64,000 nt of DNA from CAVSWT01 sp963777515 (lineage in GTDB: Bacteria; Bacteroidota; Ignavibacteria; Ignavibacteriales; Ignavibacteriaceae): positions 186,001 through 250,000 of the forward strand of contig CAVZQU010000013.1 of assembly GCA_963777515.1 (NCBI GenBank). The letters are read 5' to 3'. The notes under the pieces were generated by a model. The model ran no database searches. It was not told the origin of the DNA and saw nothing but the letters and a program-made list of their open reading frames with translations. The position numbers and the translations under genes were made by a program. Shown one piece after another: positions 26,133 through 35,513 of the stretch (the stretch's first letter is position 1; every line of letters begins with the position of its first letter).

Positions 26133-28097
26133 ATGAAAAAATTAATATTTCTTTTCGTCATCATTCTTCCATCTTTTATCTTATGCAAAGATGAAACCAA
26201 AGTCGACTCAAAAGTTGTTGAGGCAACTATATTCAAGAACAGGGCATTGATAACCCGTGAAGGTGAAATCAATTTACCAAAAGGCAAAAGTGAAATTGTA
26301 TTTTCAAATCTGCCTGTTGATTTACAGAATGAATCGGTCCGAGTATCTGCAGAAGGAAATGGAGTTGTAAAAATTCTTGATGTAAAAGTAGAACAAAGAT
26401 TTACAACTGAAGTTCAGCAGGAAGATATCAAAGTACTTGAAAGAAGAGTTGATTCGATTAATCAATTAATACAAATAGCTACTGATGAAATGAATATACT
26501 TGACAGTAAAAAAGATTTTATTGAATCATTAAAAACCCAATCAGCAAGATATATGAATGAAAAAATGCTTCTGCAGGTGAACTCTACAAAAGAGTGGAGC
26601 GATATTCTAAAATTTGTCGATCAAAATTTGGAAGAAATTTATAAAGGCTTAAGAGAACAGACCAGAAAGAAAGCCTTTTATAAGCAGCAGATAAATGCTA
26701 TAAACACCGAAATAAATGAAAGCAAAGGGAAAAAATCAAAAAACTATAAAGAAGTTATAGTTACTCTTGAAACCGAATCAAAAGGAAATGTAAAGTTTCA
26801 GCCATCTTATCTAGTACAAAGTGCAGGCTGGTATCCTTTATATGATGCAAGAATAACAATGGATACAAAAAGCTGTGAACTTGATTATTTCGGAATGGTT
26901 CATCAATCAACGGGTGAAGATTGGAAAGATATTTCATTAACTCTTTCAACAGCAGAACCAATGTCTATTAAATCTTTACCGGAATTAGATAGATGGTTTG
27001 TAGATACAAAACCTCTTCCGGTAAAAAGAAATTATGATAATGACTATCAACCGGTAAGTTCTAATTATCAACTAACCTATGACCAAAATTGGGGACTTCC
27101 ATCCGGGATCGGTTCGGTTGCCGGTTATGTAATTGATAAAAATACCGGGGAACCATTAGTTGGCGCAAATGTAGTTATTGATGGAACTAACTTAGGTTCG
27201 GCAACCGATGCAAACGGGAAATTTTTAATAACAAATGTTAACCAGGGTTCTCATTCATTAAGAGCTTCTAATATAGGATATCAGGGTGCAAGATATAACC
27301 TTCAAGTAAGAGAAAAAAATGTGGCCAATGTAACCATCCTACTTGAAGCCGCATCAATATCAGCAAGTGAAGTGGTTGTAACAAGTGAAAGGCCAATTAT
27401 ACAAAAAAGTAATACTAATTCAGTAAGAATAACTTCTAATGGTGATGAGGAGATTCAGTATACAAATGTGCATGCAAATGAACTTTCAACTTCATTTGAA
27501 ATACCAACAAAGAGCTCTATCCCAAGCGATAACAGTCAGCATAAAGTAACAATTTCAATTAAATCATTACCGGTTGAATTTGCATATACTTCCATTCCAA
27601 AGATTACACCCAGTGTTTACTTAAAAGGAAAAATTATTAATAAAAATGATTATCCTTTACTAGAAGGCGATATAAGTATTTTTGTTGATAATGAATTTAT
27701 AAATAAAACATACTTAAATACAATTGTCCCAACAGATACACTTTCTTTAGCTCTTGGTGTTGATGATAGAATTCAAATTAAAAAAGTATTAATTAATAAA
27801 TTCAATGAATCAAAAGGGCTGCTGGGAGGAAGCAGGCAAATTACTTATGATTATGAAATTCAAATTACAAATAATAGAAAGACGGAAGAATCAATTCTAG
27901 TTTATGATCAGCTTCCAATCGCAATGAATGAAGATATAAAAGTAGAGCTGCTTGAACCCAAAAAAGAAAAAGATGAACTTGGTAATGATAAAAAGCTTGA
28001 ATGGACAGTGAATCTTAAACCGGGAGAAAAGAAAATTATTCCATTAAAATATTTAGTTGAATTTCCGAATAAGTTAAATGTGTATGGATTGGAATAA
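26133..28097 (+). CDS. MuiA-like DUF4140/DUF4139 protein with inserted carboxypeptidase-regulatory-like domain
   Basis: A 654-residue exported protein. A signal peptide (MKKLIFLFVIILPSFILC) precedes a DUF4140 N-terminal domain (VEATIFKNRALITREGEINLPKGKSEIVFSNLP). A coiled coil follows at about 100-200, then the DUF4139 region starting VTLETESKGNVKFQPSYLVQSAGWYPLYDARI and ending LKPGEKKIIPLKYLVEFP. Between residues about 328 and 415 a carboxypeptidase-regulatory-like domain is inserted (GYVIDKNTGEPLVGANVVIDGTNLGSATDANGKF). It is followed by EVVVTSERPIIQ, which looks like the link between that domain and the plug in TonB receptors. Mucoidy-inhibitor A-type proteins have no settled function. Confidence 0.85.
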   Translation: MKKLIFLFVIILPSFILCKDETKVDSKVVEATIFKNRALITREGEINLPKGKSEIVFSNLPVDLQNESVRVSAEGNGVVKILDVKVEQRFTTEVQQEDIKVLERRVDSINQLIQIATDEMNILDSKKDFIESLKTQSARYMNEKMLLQVNSTKEWSDILKFVDQNLEEIYKGLREQTRKKAFYKQQINAINTEINESKGKKSKNYKEVIVTLETESKGNVKFQPSYLVQSAGWYPLYDARITMDTKSCELDYFGMVHQSTGEDWKDISLTLSTAEPMSIKSLPELDRWFVDTKPLPVKRNYDNDYQPVSSNYQLTYDQNWGLPSGIGSVAGYVIDKNTGEPLVGANVVIDGTNLGSATDANGKFLITNVNQGSHSLRASNIGYQGARYNLQVREKNVANVTILLEAASISASEVVVTSERPIIQKSNTNSVRITSNGDEEIQYTNVHANELSTSFEIPTKSSIPSDNSQHKVTISIKSLPVEFAYTSIPKITPSVYLKGKIINKNDYPLLEGDISIFVDNEFINKTYLNTIVPTDTLSLALGVDDRIQIKKVLINKFNESKGLLGGSRQITYDYEIQITNNRKTEESILVYDQLPIAMNEDIKVELLEPKKEKDELGNDKKLEWTVNLKPGEKKIIPLKYLVEFPNKLNVYGLE

Positions 28098-28102
28098 TTT
28101 AT

Positions 28103-28150
28103 AAACCTCAACCTTCTCCTAACTAAGGAGAGGGGACTGGGGTGAGGTTT
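28103..28150. repeat. Inverted repeat AAACCTCA...TGAGGTTT, terminator-like or MITE-like
   Basis: Outer arms AAACCTCA (28103-28110) and TGAGGTTT (28143-28150) enclose inner arms TCTCCT and AGGAGA. It starts 6 bases after the stop of the MuiA-like gene, so it may end that transcript. G/C-rich hairpins with CTCCT/AGGAG arms also appear at 21264-21281. Confidence 0.5.
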
Positions 28151-28192
28151 GTTTGATATGTTAACTTATATTTTCAATCTTTACTTTCAATC

Positions 28193-28235
28193 TTCGACAG
28201 GCTCAGACTGACATTGTCATGTTGAGCTTGTCGAA
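28193..28235. repeat. Inverted repeat TTCGACAgGCTCA.../...TGAGCtTGTCGAA
   Basis: Two arms of about 21-22 bases, complementary at most positions, joined with almost no loop. The outer ends TTCGACA and TGTCGAA pair perfectly. It lies between the convergent MuiA-like and GH92 genes. Together with 8954-9022 it suggests a family of intergenic palindromic elements in this genome. Confidence 0.6.
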
Positions 28236-28327
28236 ACATGAAGTAATGTATTGATTTTAAATCTTTGATACTCTCATTCCGACATAATAAGAACATCAAA
28301 TAAAATATATTACTGAGTTTTATATTA

Positions 28328-30676
28328 TCATTGCTCACCTGTAATCGCCGAAGGCGGAACAGATTCTTCCTTTACTCCCCAGTTATAATTTGGTTTATCG
28401 CTTAAAACAAATTCAAGTGTTCCGCCGTTTGCAACTTCTTCATAAGGAATATATGTTTTATTCCAAACTTTACCATTTAATTTTACAACTTGTATGTATT
28501 TGTTTTCCGGGGAATAATTTTTTGCCGTCATTGTAAAAGTATTTCCATTCCCGAGTTTCATTGTAACTTTTTGCGCACATGGAGTTCCAATTACATAAAT
28601 ATTGCTTGAAGGACAAATTGGATAAAGGCCCATGGTATTAAATAAATACCAGGCTGACATTTGTCCGCAGTCATCATTGCCTGAAAGTGAGTTTGGCTTG
28701 TTGCCATAGAAAGTAGTCATTATTTGTCTTACTAGCTTTTGAGTTTTCCATGGCTGCCCGGCATAATCATAAAGAAAAGCGATATGATGTGAAGGCTCAT
28801 TCCCATGCCAGTATTCTCCAATTCTTCCCAGGATATCTTCATTGCCTGCTGATATGTCTTCTGCTTTGTTTTCCATAAATAAAGTATCAAGCTTTTCAGC
28901 AAAATATTTTTTCCCTCCCATTAATTTTATTAGTCCTTCCACATCCTGGGGGACGTACCATGAATACTGCCAGTTAGTCCCTTCTGTTATATCGCGTTTG
29001 TTCATGTCTTCAATATATTCGTGTGGATGAAATGGAGTTCTCCAATTTCCTTTCGAATCTTTTCCTCTCATTAATTTTGTAGAAGGATCAAAAATATTTT
29101 CATATGACATTGCCCTGTTAATGAAGTAATTGTATTCACCTTTCTTTCCAAGCTTCTTTGCAACTTGTGCTATTGCATAATCATCATAAGCATATTCAAG
29201 AGTTTTTGAGACAGATTCATTTTCATGATCAAAAGGAACATATCCAATCCTTGCATATTCATCAACTGCATCGTAATCGGGATTCATAGCTGTTGTTTTA
29301 ATTGCACTATAAGCTCGTTCGTAGTTAAAGCCTTTTACACCTTTTAAAATGGCATCTGCGATTACTGCCACGGAATGATAACCAATCATGCACCAGGTTT
29401 CATTATTATTTAATGACCAGACAGGTAAAAGATGATCAACGCTTTGATCGTAATGTGCAAGCATTGAATTAATCATATCTGCATCGCGCTTTGGTTGAAT
29501 TAAAGTGAATAAAGGATGTTCGGCTCTGTAAGTATCCCACAAAGAAAAGATAGCATAATTATGAAAATCTTTTGCTTTATGAATATTCTGATCAAGACCG
29601 CGGTAACTGCCGTCAACATCTTCGTATATGGTTGGTGTCAGCAGGCAATGATAAAGAGAAGTATAGAAAGTTTCTTTCTCAGCTTGAGTTCCTTCGATAG
29701 TCATCATCTGCATTTCTTTATTCCATTTGGCTCGAGTTTCATTTACAACTTTATCAAAGTCCCAACCCGGGATTTCTGCATCAAGATTTTTTAATGCATT
29801 CTCCGTGCTTACTGATGATATTCCAACCTTTACCATTATTACATCATTTTCTTTTGTAGAATATCTTGTATAGTATTGAATGTTTGTTCCGGCAGTTTCG
29901 TATTTACTCCTGAATCTTCTTGTATTGTATATAATTTTTTCCCCGTTTTTCATTATTGTGAAATCATCATAAGGACGTGAATATCTTGCAGCAAAAAATA
30001 AATATCTTTCCTTTGCCCAGCCGTTTACTAAGTGATAACCTGTTACAAGTGTTTTGCTCTCGCATCTTACATTTGACCAGACAACTTTCCATTGCAGCAC
30101 ATGATTTAAATCCATCATAATATTTGCGCTGTCACTTTTAGGAAAAGTAAATTTTAAAATTCCTGCACGTTCTGTTGCAGCTAATTCAACAAGAATTTTA
30201 TGTTCGGACAGTCTAACAGAATAATATCCTGCTTTTATAATTTCATCTTTATGCTTGAAGGGTGTGCAATATCCTGAATCCGGTTCTTGAACATAATATT
30301 CGCTGCCATCGCTTCTAATCTTTTTTACTGTTCCGGGAGTAAATTCAGGTTTTCCTGTTGAAGGCATAAACAAAAAATCACCAAGGTCTGGAATTCCTGT
30401 TCCGCTTAAATGCTGCATGCTGAAACCAATTATTACGCTGTCGCTGTATTCATATCCGGAAGCAGTCTCCCAGTTTTTCATATCTGTATCCGGCCCAAGC
30501 TGCACCATTCCATGAGGTGCCACGGGTCCTGGATAAACATTTCCTTCTCCTTGTGTACCAATTACAGGTTTTATATAATCAACAAGATTATTGTCATTTG
30601 TGTTTTGAGAGAAGATGGAATTATTAAAAATTAAAAATGATAGAGCGAGAATGGAGAGTTTAATTTTGATTTTCAT
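28328..30676 (-). CDS. GH92-family alpha-mannosidase, secreted
   Basis: A 782-residue exported glycosidase. A signal peptide ends near FSQ (residue 24). Family 92 signatures are clear: GEGNVYPGPVAPHGMVQLGPDT, ASGYEYSDSVIIGFSMQHLSGTGIPDLGD, SLWDTYRAEHPLFTL, EGTNWQYSWYVPQD (E565 is the candidate catalytic acid by family knowledge), and GNDDCGQMSAWYLFNTMGLYPICPSS. GH92 enzymes are calcium-dependent exo-alpha-mannosidases that trim N-glycan or yeast-type mannans. Length is typical. It stands alone on the minus strand; the 150 bases upstream are shared with a divergent small gene. Confidence 0.93.
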   Translation of the reverse strand: MKIKIKLSILALSFLIFNNSIFSQNTNDNNLVDYIKPVIGTQGEGNVYPGPVAPHGMVQLGPDTDMKNWETASGYEYSDSVIIGFSMQHLSGTGIPDLGDFLFMPSTGKPEFTPGTVKKIRSDGSEYYVQEPDSGYCTPFKHKDEIIKAGYYSVRLSEHKILVELAATERAGILKFTFPKSDSANIMMDLNHVLQWKVVWSNVRCESKTLVTGYHLVNGWAKERYLFFAARYSRPYDDFTIMKNGEKIIYNTRRFRSKYETAGTNIQYYTRYSTKENDVIMVKVGISSVSTENALKNLDAEIPGWDFDKVVNETRAKWNKEMQMMTIEGTQAEKETFYTSLYHCLLTPTIYEDVDGSYRGLDQNIHKAKDFHNYAIFSLWDTYRAEHPLFTLIQPKRDADMINSMLAHYDQSVDHLLPVWSLNNNETWCMIGYHSVAVIADAILKGVKGFNYERAYSAIKTTAMNPDYDAVDEYARIGYVPFDHENESVSKTLEYAYDDYAIAQVAKKLGKKGEYNYFINRAMSYENIFDPSTKLMRGKDSKGNWRTPFHPHEYIEDMNKRDITEGTNWQYSWYVPQDVEGLIKLMGGKKYFAEKLDTLFMENKAEDISAGNEDILGRIGEYWHGNEPSHHIAFLYDYAGQPWKTQKLVRQIMTTFYGNKPNSLSGNDDCGQMSAWYLFNTMGLYPICPSSNIYVIGTPCAQKVTMKLGNGNTFTMTAKNYSPENKYIQVVKLNGKVWNKTYIPYEEVANGGTLEFVLSDKPNYNWGVKEESVPPSAITGEQ

Positions 30677-30826
30677 AAATCACTAATCCGAAATAATTTT
30701 TAGTAAATATTTGGTAATGAAATTTGTTCATAAAGATAATTATTTTATTTCATTAATTTATCTTAATTTATTCATCGTCATTCACTTTTCTATTTTCGAA
30801 AACTACATTTATATAAGAAGCCAGGC

Positions 30827-31285
30827 GTGAAATTATTTATTATTTTTTGTTTTATGTTTACGAGTCTTTCAAATCATTTTTCACAGGACAATAAAATAAA
30901 TACGGGTTTGTTTGTAGTAAGTGAAAATGATTCATGCACAGATACAGTTAACTTCAGTAAAATTAATTATTCTGATGGAACACTTTGTGTCGAAAATAAA
31001 CCAATTCTAACTGATGCAAATTTTGATTCAATAAAAGTAAACATAGATACTACTTCTTATGGAATAGATTATACACTTGCAATTAAGCTTGACAGCATTT
31101 CAGCGAAGACATTTGAAAAAACTACAGAAGGACTTGTAGGCAAAAAGATAGCAATTATTGTGGAAGGCAAAGTTGTTTCTGTCCCAATTTTAAGGGACCC
31201 AATAACGTCAGGCAGAATTGCTGTATTCAGTGATAAAGAAACGATATTGGAAATTGAAAAAAAGCTAAATAAAAAGAAAGAATGA
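30827..31285 (+). CDS. Secreted SecD P1-head-like protein
   Basis: A 152-residue protein with a GTG start and a signal peptide (MKLFIIFCFMFTSLSNHFSQ). The second half reads IDYTLAIKLDSISAKTFEKTTEGLVGKKIAIIVEGKVVSVPILRDPITSGRIAV, which resembles the periplasmic P1-head subdomain of the translocase subunit SecD (FxLTxEGAxKFxxxTxxxxGxxLAIVLDGxVxSAPxIxxxI). No SecD membrane domains are present, so it is a free-standing copy of that fold. Its role is unknown. It lies upstream of the flavoprotein-ferredoxin fusion gene (86 bases apart). Confidence 0.65.
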   Translation: MKLFIIFCFMFTSLSNHFSQDNKINTGLFVVSENDSCTDTVNFSKINYSDGTLCVENKPILTDANFDSIKVNIDTTSYGIDYTLAIKLDSISAKTFEKTTEGLVGKKIAIIVEGKVVSVPILRDPITSGRIAVFSDKETILEIEKKLNKKKE

Positions 31286-31371
31286 TTTTGTTCTTTTGCC
31301 GTGATACTTTTTTGACGATTGGAAAATAAATTTGCAGAAATAATTTGCTGTAAAAATCAAAAAGTAATTAT

Positions 31372-33861
31372 ATGAATTTAATCTCAAAATATTTTAACTG
31401 GCTTCAAAAAGATGTTCCAAAAGGTGACGTTGAAAAATATCCGCAGATAGATTCAAAAGGGGAGACATCAGTAAAAGGAATTTTTATTATCGGAGATTTA
31501 ACAGGAATTCCTTTGCTTAGATTGGCAGCAGAAAGCGGTAAAAGAATAATTGACCAATTTAAAAATGATTCTGAATTTCAAAAACTAAAATCATCAAACC
31601 AAGATAAAGATGTTCTTGATTTAATTATTATCGGCGCCGGGCCTGCTGGAATTGCTGCCGGGATTGAAGCTTCTAAAAATAAATTGAATTTTAAAATTCT
31701 TGAGTCAGCTCAAAAGTTTAACACCATAATTAATTTTCCTAAAGGAAAACCAATCTTTGCAGAGCCGAAAGAATTTACTCAGGCATCTGATTTAAAAGTT
31801 AATGATGGCACAAAAGAATCGCTTCTTGAAGATTTACACAACCAGATATTAAATGTCTCTCTTCCAATTGAAGAAAATATTATGGTTGATAAAATTGAAA
31901 AGAAGGGGAATCATTTTGAGCTTATTACAAAGAAGAAAAACTATAAAGCACTTCGTGTAATACTTGCAATCGGAAAGTCCGGTAATTCAAGAATGCTTAA
32001 AGTACCTGGTGAAAATCTTCCAAAAGTATTCAATCGATTGTTTGATCCGGCAGATGCAAAAGGGAAAAAGGTGTTAGTTGTCGGCGGCGGCGATTCAGCT
32101 TTGGAAACTGCAATTTCAACCTCTGAATATGCGGATGAAGTCTATATCTCTTACCGTAATCCATCATTCTCTCGCCCAAAAGAAGGAAACATAGAGAAGC
32201 TAAATAAGTTAGTTACTGAAGGCAAAATAAAATTACTTCTTGAAACTCAAGTAAAAGAGATTAAAGATGATAAAGTAATATTATTTGATAAAGACAAAAA
32301 AGAATTTGAGATAGAAAATTCAATGGTCTTTTCAATGATTGGTAAAGAACTGCCGCTGCAATTTTTTAAGCGAAGCGGAATTAAAATGGAAGGAGAACTT
32401 TCACTAACATCAAAGCTTCAATTTCTTCTTTTAGTTTTAGTCGCTGGAGTTATTTACTTTGGGAAAAACAGCGCAAACCTTTATCAGCATTTTTTAGATA
32501 TAAAAGTTCAATCACTTGGGGACTTAATTTATCAATTTGTAAATCCTATTGCCTGGGGAAAGCTGCTCACTTTACCGGTTGTTATTATCCAAACAATTTT
32601 TTCAAGTAAAGCTTCTATCTGGAATATAAATGATTACATAAGTGCATTTGTTGCTTACATGTCTTTTTTAGGTGCGTTATTTCTTGGAATTTATCTTCTT
32701 TACAATTTTATAAAATCTAATTATAAAATATTCTCTTTCAACTGGAATACTTTCAAATATACTTACTTTATTATTGTCGCAATATTTTTTGCGATTGCAT
32801 TTTTCGGAGAGAAATATTTTAACTATGAACTGCTTGGCAAACACGAAGGCTTTTGGTACACGGGTTTTTATTCACTAACAATTTTAATTTTTGGTTTAAG
32901 ACGAATAAAACTAAAACCAACAAAGTATATCAAATTTCAAACCTGGACTTTAATTCTAATTCAAGCAATTCCACTTTTTATTTTGCCGGAAATTCTTCTT
33001 CCTTATCTTGGAAAAATCGGTGCATTGGGAGCAAAAGATGGATTTATTATGTCGCAAATTTTCCCCGGCGGAACCTATTGGCGTTCGTACGGATTCATTT
33101 TAGCATGGCCTTTATTTTTCTTCAATGTTTACAACAGCGGGATAACAACTTTCTGGCTGGTGTTCAGCATAATTCAAACCTTTGTATTTATTCCTTTCAT
33201 CGTTTATAAATGGGGGAAAGGTGCTTACTGCGGATGGTTGTGTTCATGCGGAGCTTTGGCGGAAACTTTGGGAGATGAATATAGAACTCTTGCGCCTCAC
33301 GGAGCTAAAGCAAAAAAATATGAATTCGCAGGGCAATGGATTTTGCTGGCTGCATTCGTTATTACGGGGTTAAAACTTCTAAGCGTTTTATATGATTTTA
33401 ATATTCCAATTATAAACGAAAAAGTTTCTTATGCAGCAGGCTTCCTTCATAATTTTTATTATATCGGAATAGATGTGATTTTTGCCGGAGTGCTTGGTGT
33501 TGGAGTTTATTTCTTTTTAAGCGGAAGAGTATGGTGCCGGTTCGGATGCCCGCTTGCAGCTTTGATGCATATCTATTCAAGATTTTCCAAATACAGGATT
33601 TTTGCAGAAAAGAAAAAATGTATTTCATGCAACATCTGTACAAAAGTTTGCCATATGGGAATTGATGTAATGAATTTTGCAAACAAGGGAATTCCAATGA
33701 ATGATGTTGAATGTGTGAGATGTTCTGCTTGCGTAGTAAATTGCCCAACTCAAGTTCTTTCATTCGGGACACTACCTAAAGCTGATACTAATAATGTTTT
33801 ATATAAAACAATAAAAATCGAATTGAATGATAAACAAAACAATTGGCAAAGCGGTTTGTAA
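31372..33861 (+). CDS. Membrane flavoprotein / 4Fe-4S polyferredoxin fusion (NosR/NapH-like C-terminal half)
   Basis: An 829-residue predicted electron-transfer protein. Residues 80-330 are a pyridine-nucleotide/thioredoxin-reductase-type FAD domain (GAGPAGIAAGIEA at 88-100, NAD(P) loop VVGGGDSALETA near 238). Its usual closing GD motif is instead at the N-terminus (VKGIFIIGDLTGIPLLRLAAESG, residues 34-56), so the flavin domain appears circularly permuted. No CxxC redox pair is present. Residues about 340-720 hold several membrane segments with NosR/NapH-type Cys motifs (C620GWLC624SC and C722RFGC726P). Two ferredoxin clusters follow, C750/753/756/760 and C781/784/787/791. It could move electrons from NAD(P)H across or into the membrane (inference). 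Confidence 0.85.
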   Translation: MNLISKYFNWLQKDVPKGDVEKYPQIDSKGETSVKGIFIIGDLTGIPLLRLAAESGKRIIDQFKNDSEFQKLKSSNQDKDVLDLIIIGAGPAGIAAGIEASKNKLNFKILESAQKFNTIINFPKGKPIFAEPKEFTQASDLKVNDGTKESLLEDLHNQILNVSLPIEENIMVDKIEKKGNHFELITKKKNYKALRVILAIGKSGNSRMLKVPGENLPKVFNRLFDPADAKGKKVLVVGGGDSALETAISTSEYADEVYISYRNPSFSRPKEGNIEKLNKLVTEGKIKLLLETQVKEIKDDKVILFDKDKKEFEIENSMVFSMIGKELPLQFFKRSGIKMEGELSLTSKLQFLLLVLVAGVIYFGKNSANLYQHFLDIKVQSLGDLIYQFVNPIAWGKLLTLPVVIIQTIFSSKASIWNINDYISAFVAYMSFLGALFLGIYLLYNFIKSNYKIFSFNWNTFKYTYFIIVAIFFAIAFFGEKYFNYELLGKHEGFWYTGFYSLTILIFGLRRIKLKPTKYIKFQTWTLILIQAIPLFILPEILLPYLGKIGALGAKDGFIMSQIFPGGTYWRSYGFILAWPLFFFNVYNSGITTFWLVFSIIQTFVFIPFIVYKWGKGAYCGWLCSCGALAETLGDEYRTLAPHGAKAKKYEFAGQWILLAAFVITGLKLLSVLYDFNIPIINEKVSYAAGFLHNFYYIGIDVIFAGVLGVGVYFFLSGRVWCRFGCPLAALMHIYSRFSKYRIFAEKKKCISCNICTKVCHMGIDVMNFANKGIPMNDVECVRCSACVVNCPTQVLSFGTLPKADTNNVLYKTIKIELNDKQNNWQSGL

Positions 33862-33923
33862 AATAATTTATGTATTTATTTCCTATATTATAATTATTTA
33901 AATTTTCTTTAAAATTAAATCAT

Positions 33924-34730
33924 ATGGCTGATTTAGAATTAAATGAGAACTATGAAATTTTAGAAGAACAAAAAAAGTTTTATAATGAAACCGGATTTGT
34001 TCTTCTAAAAGAAGTTTTATCTTTGGATGAAGTTAACGAATATAGAAAAATAATTGATAAGGTTGTTCATGATCTTACAAGTCATGATAAAAGATCGCTT
34101 GAAGAAAAGACACCGTATGAAAGAGAGTTTCTCCAATGCAGCCATCTGTGGAGAACATTTCCCGAAGTTAAAAAGTTTACATTAAGTCAAAGACTGGGCT
34201 CTATTGCAAAACAACTTTTGGATGCTGAACATGTTAGGCTATGGCATGATCAAGCTTTATACAAAGTTCCGGGGGGCGCAGCAACAGAACCACATCAGGA
34301 TATTGCATATTGGCCAATGATTGAAAAAAACGGGGGAACAATCTGGTTGGCTTTAGATGATGTTACGGTTGAAATGGGGGCAATGAATTTTATTCCAGGT
34401 TCACACAAAACGGATTTCTTTAGCTACAATAATAGAATTGAAGATTCAATCGAAGGTAAAAGTGATTTGCTTTCAAAAGCAAAAGAAAAAATTAAAACGG
34501 AACCTGTCAGCTATAATTTAAAACCTGGTGATGCTACATTTCATCACGCATTGACAATACACTACACAGGTAAAAATCAAACCTTAAAAACACGAAAAGG
34601 AATGACAGTTATTTATTTTGCTGATGGAGTTAGATTTGACGGCAAATCTCCCGCAGCTGACCACCATTGTGCTGAAGGTAGTGTTGATGGAGAACCAATT
34701 AAAACCAAATGGAACCCAATTGTAATTTAA
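33924..34730 (+). CDS. Phytanoyl-CoA dioxygenase (PhyH) family protein
   Basis: A 268-residue non-heme iron, 2-oxoglutarate-dependent oxygenase. The iron triad is visible: H124 and D126 in EPHQDIAYWPM, and H213 in PGDATFHHALTIHYTG. FIPGSHKTDFF is the usual loop after the HxD motif. The members hydroxylate varied small molecules, and the substrate is not identifiable. It is 62 bases downstream of the flavoprotein-ferredoxin fusion gene and may share its transcript. Confidence 0.9.
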   Translation: MADLELNENYEILEEQKKFYNETGFVLLKEVLSLDEVNEYRKIIDKVVHDLTSHDKRSLEEKTPYEREFLQCSHLWRTFPEVKKFTLSQRLGSIAKQLLDAEHVRLWHDQALYKVPGGAATEPHQDIAYWPMIEKNGGTIWLALDDVTVEMGAMNFIPGSHKTDFFSYNNRIEDSIEGKSDLLSKAKEKIKTEPVSYNLKPGDATFHHALTIHYTGKNQTLKTRKGMTVIYFADGVRFDGKSPAADHHCAEGSVDGEPIKTKWNPIVI

Positions 34731-34959
34731 ATATTTCATTCAATTATTTGATAGGCTATCAGAAATTTGATAATACAATATCATTAATTTCATGTCAGTA
34801 TTTTTCTAACAAATAGTTCTTCATAAAATCCTTTCAAATTTAGACTAAAAATAAAACAAAACTAATCCTCTCTAAATTAGAATAACAAAAGCATCTAAAT
34901 TTTTATCGGCATGATGATTGCCTTAATTATTTATCATATGATTAAATATCAAGAATATC

Positions 34960-35490
34960 ATGAAAATATTTATATCAATAATTGCAATATTTCTGTTAAC
35001 CTTTGGTTGTAACTCTAATCCATCAAACACTGACATTGAAAATAATTTTTCAATATTTCTGACAAAGAATATCGAAAATAATTCCCCCACAAATATTCCC
35101 CTGGATAAATTAGTATTAGAAGACGAACCGATTCTTTCAACAAAAGTTATCGAGTCTTATGAATGGGCAAAACATAAAATTACATTTTCAGATGAAGCAA
35201 AAGAGAAAATTAAATTAAAAGAGCCATTGTTTGGTCGATCCTTTGTTGTTATTTCATTAAGCCAAAGAATTTATTGGGGCCTATTTACTGACGGTGCTTC
35301 ATCTATGGGTTGTAATAATCCTGTTATAATGGTTTGGTCAAGAAGTACAATGAGAGATACAAGTTTTATTACAAATGATTTTGTAATTGAGAGAGCATAC
35401 CCGTCATATATTGGAAATAAAAGTGATAAAGATTTGCGGGAGGATTGGAGAATATATGAAGCACTTAAAAGTAGCAATAAATTAAAATAA
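34960..35490 (+). CDS. Putative lipoprotein of unknown function (array member 1)
   Basis: A 176-residue protein with a lipoprotein signal, MKIFISIIAIFLLTFGC, cleaved before C17. The mature part has no recognised domain. It contains the block FGRSFVVISLSQRIYWGLFTDGASSMGCNNPVIMVWSR with one Cys. It is the first of a tandem array of small lipoprotein genes with gaps of 1-28 bases. The 230 bases upstream are AT-rich and gene-free and probably hold the array promoter. Confidence 0.65.
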   Translation: MKIFISIIAIFLLTFGCNSNPSNTDIENNFSIFLTKNIENNSPTNIPLDKLVLEDEPILSTKVIESYEWAKHKITFSDEAKEKIKLKEPLFGRSFVVISLSQRIYWGLFTDGASSMGCNNPVIMVWSRSTMRDTSFITNDFVIERAYPSYIGNKSDKDLREDWRIYEALKSSNKLK

Positions 35491-35513
35491 ATTATAAAAT
35501 TAATTTTATCCGA

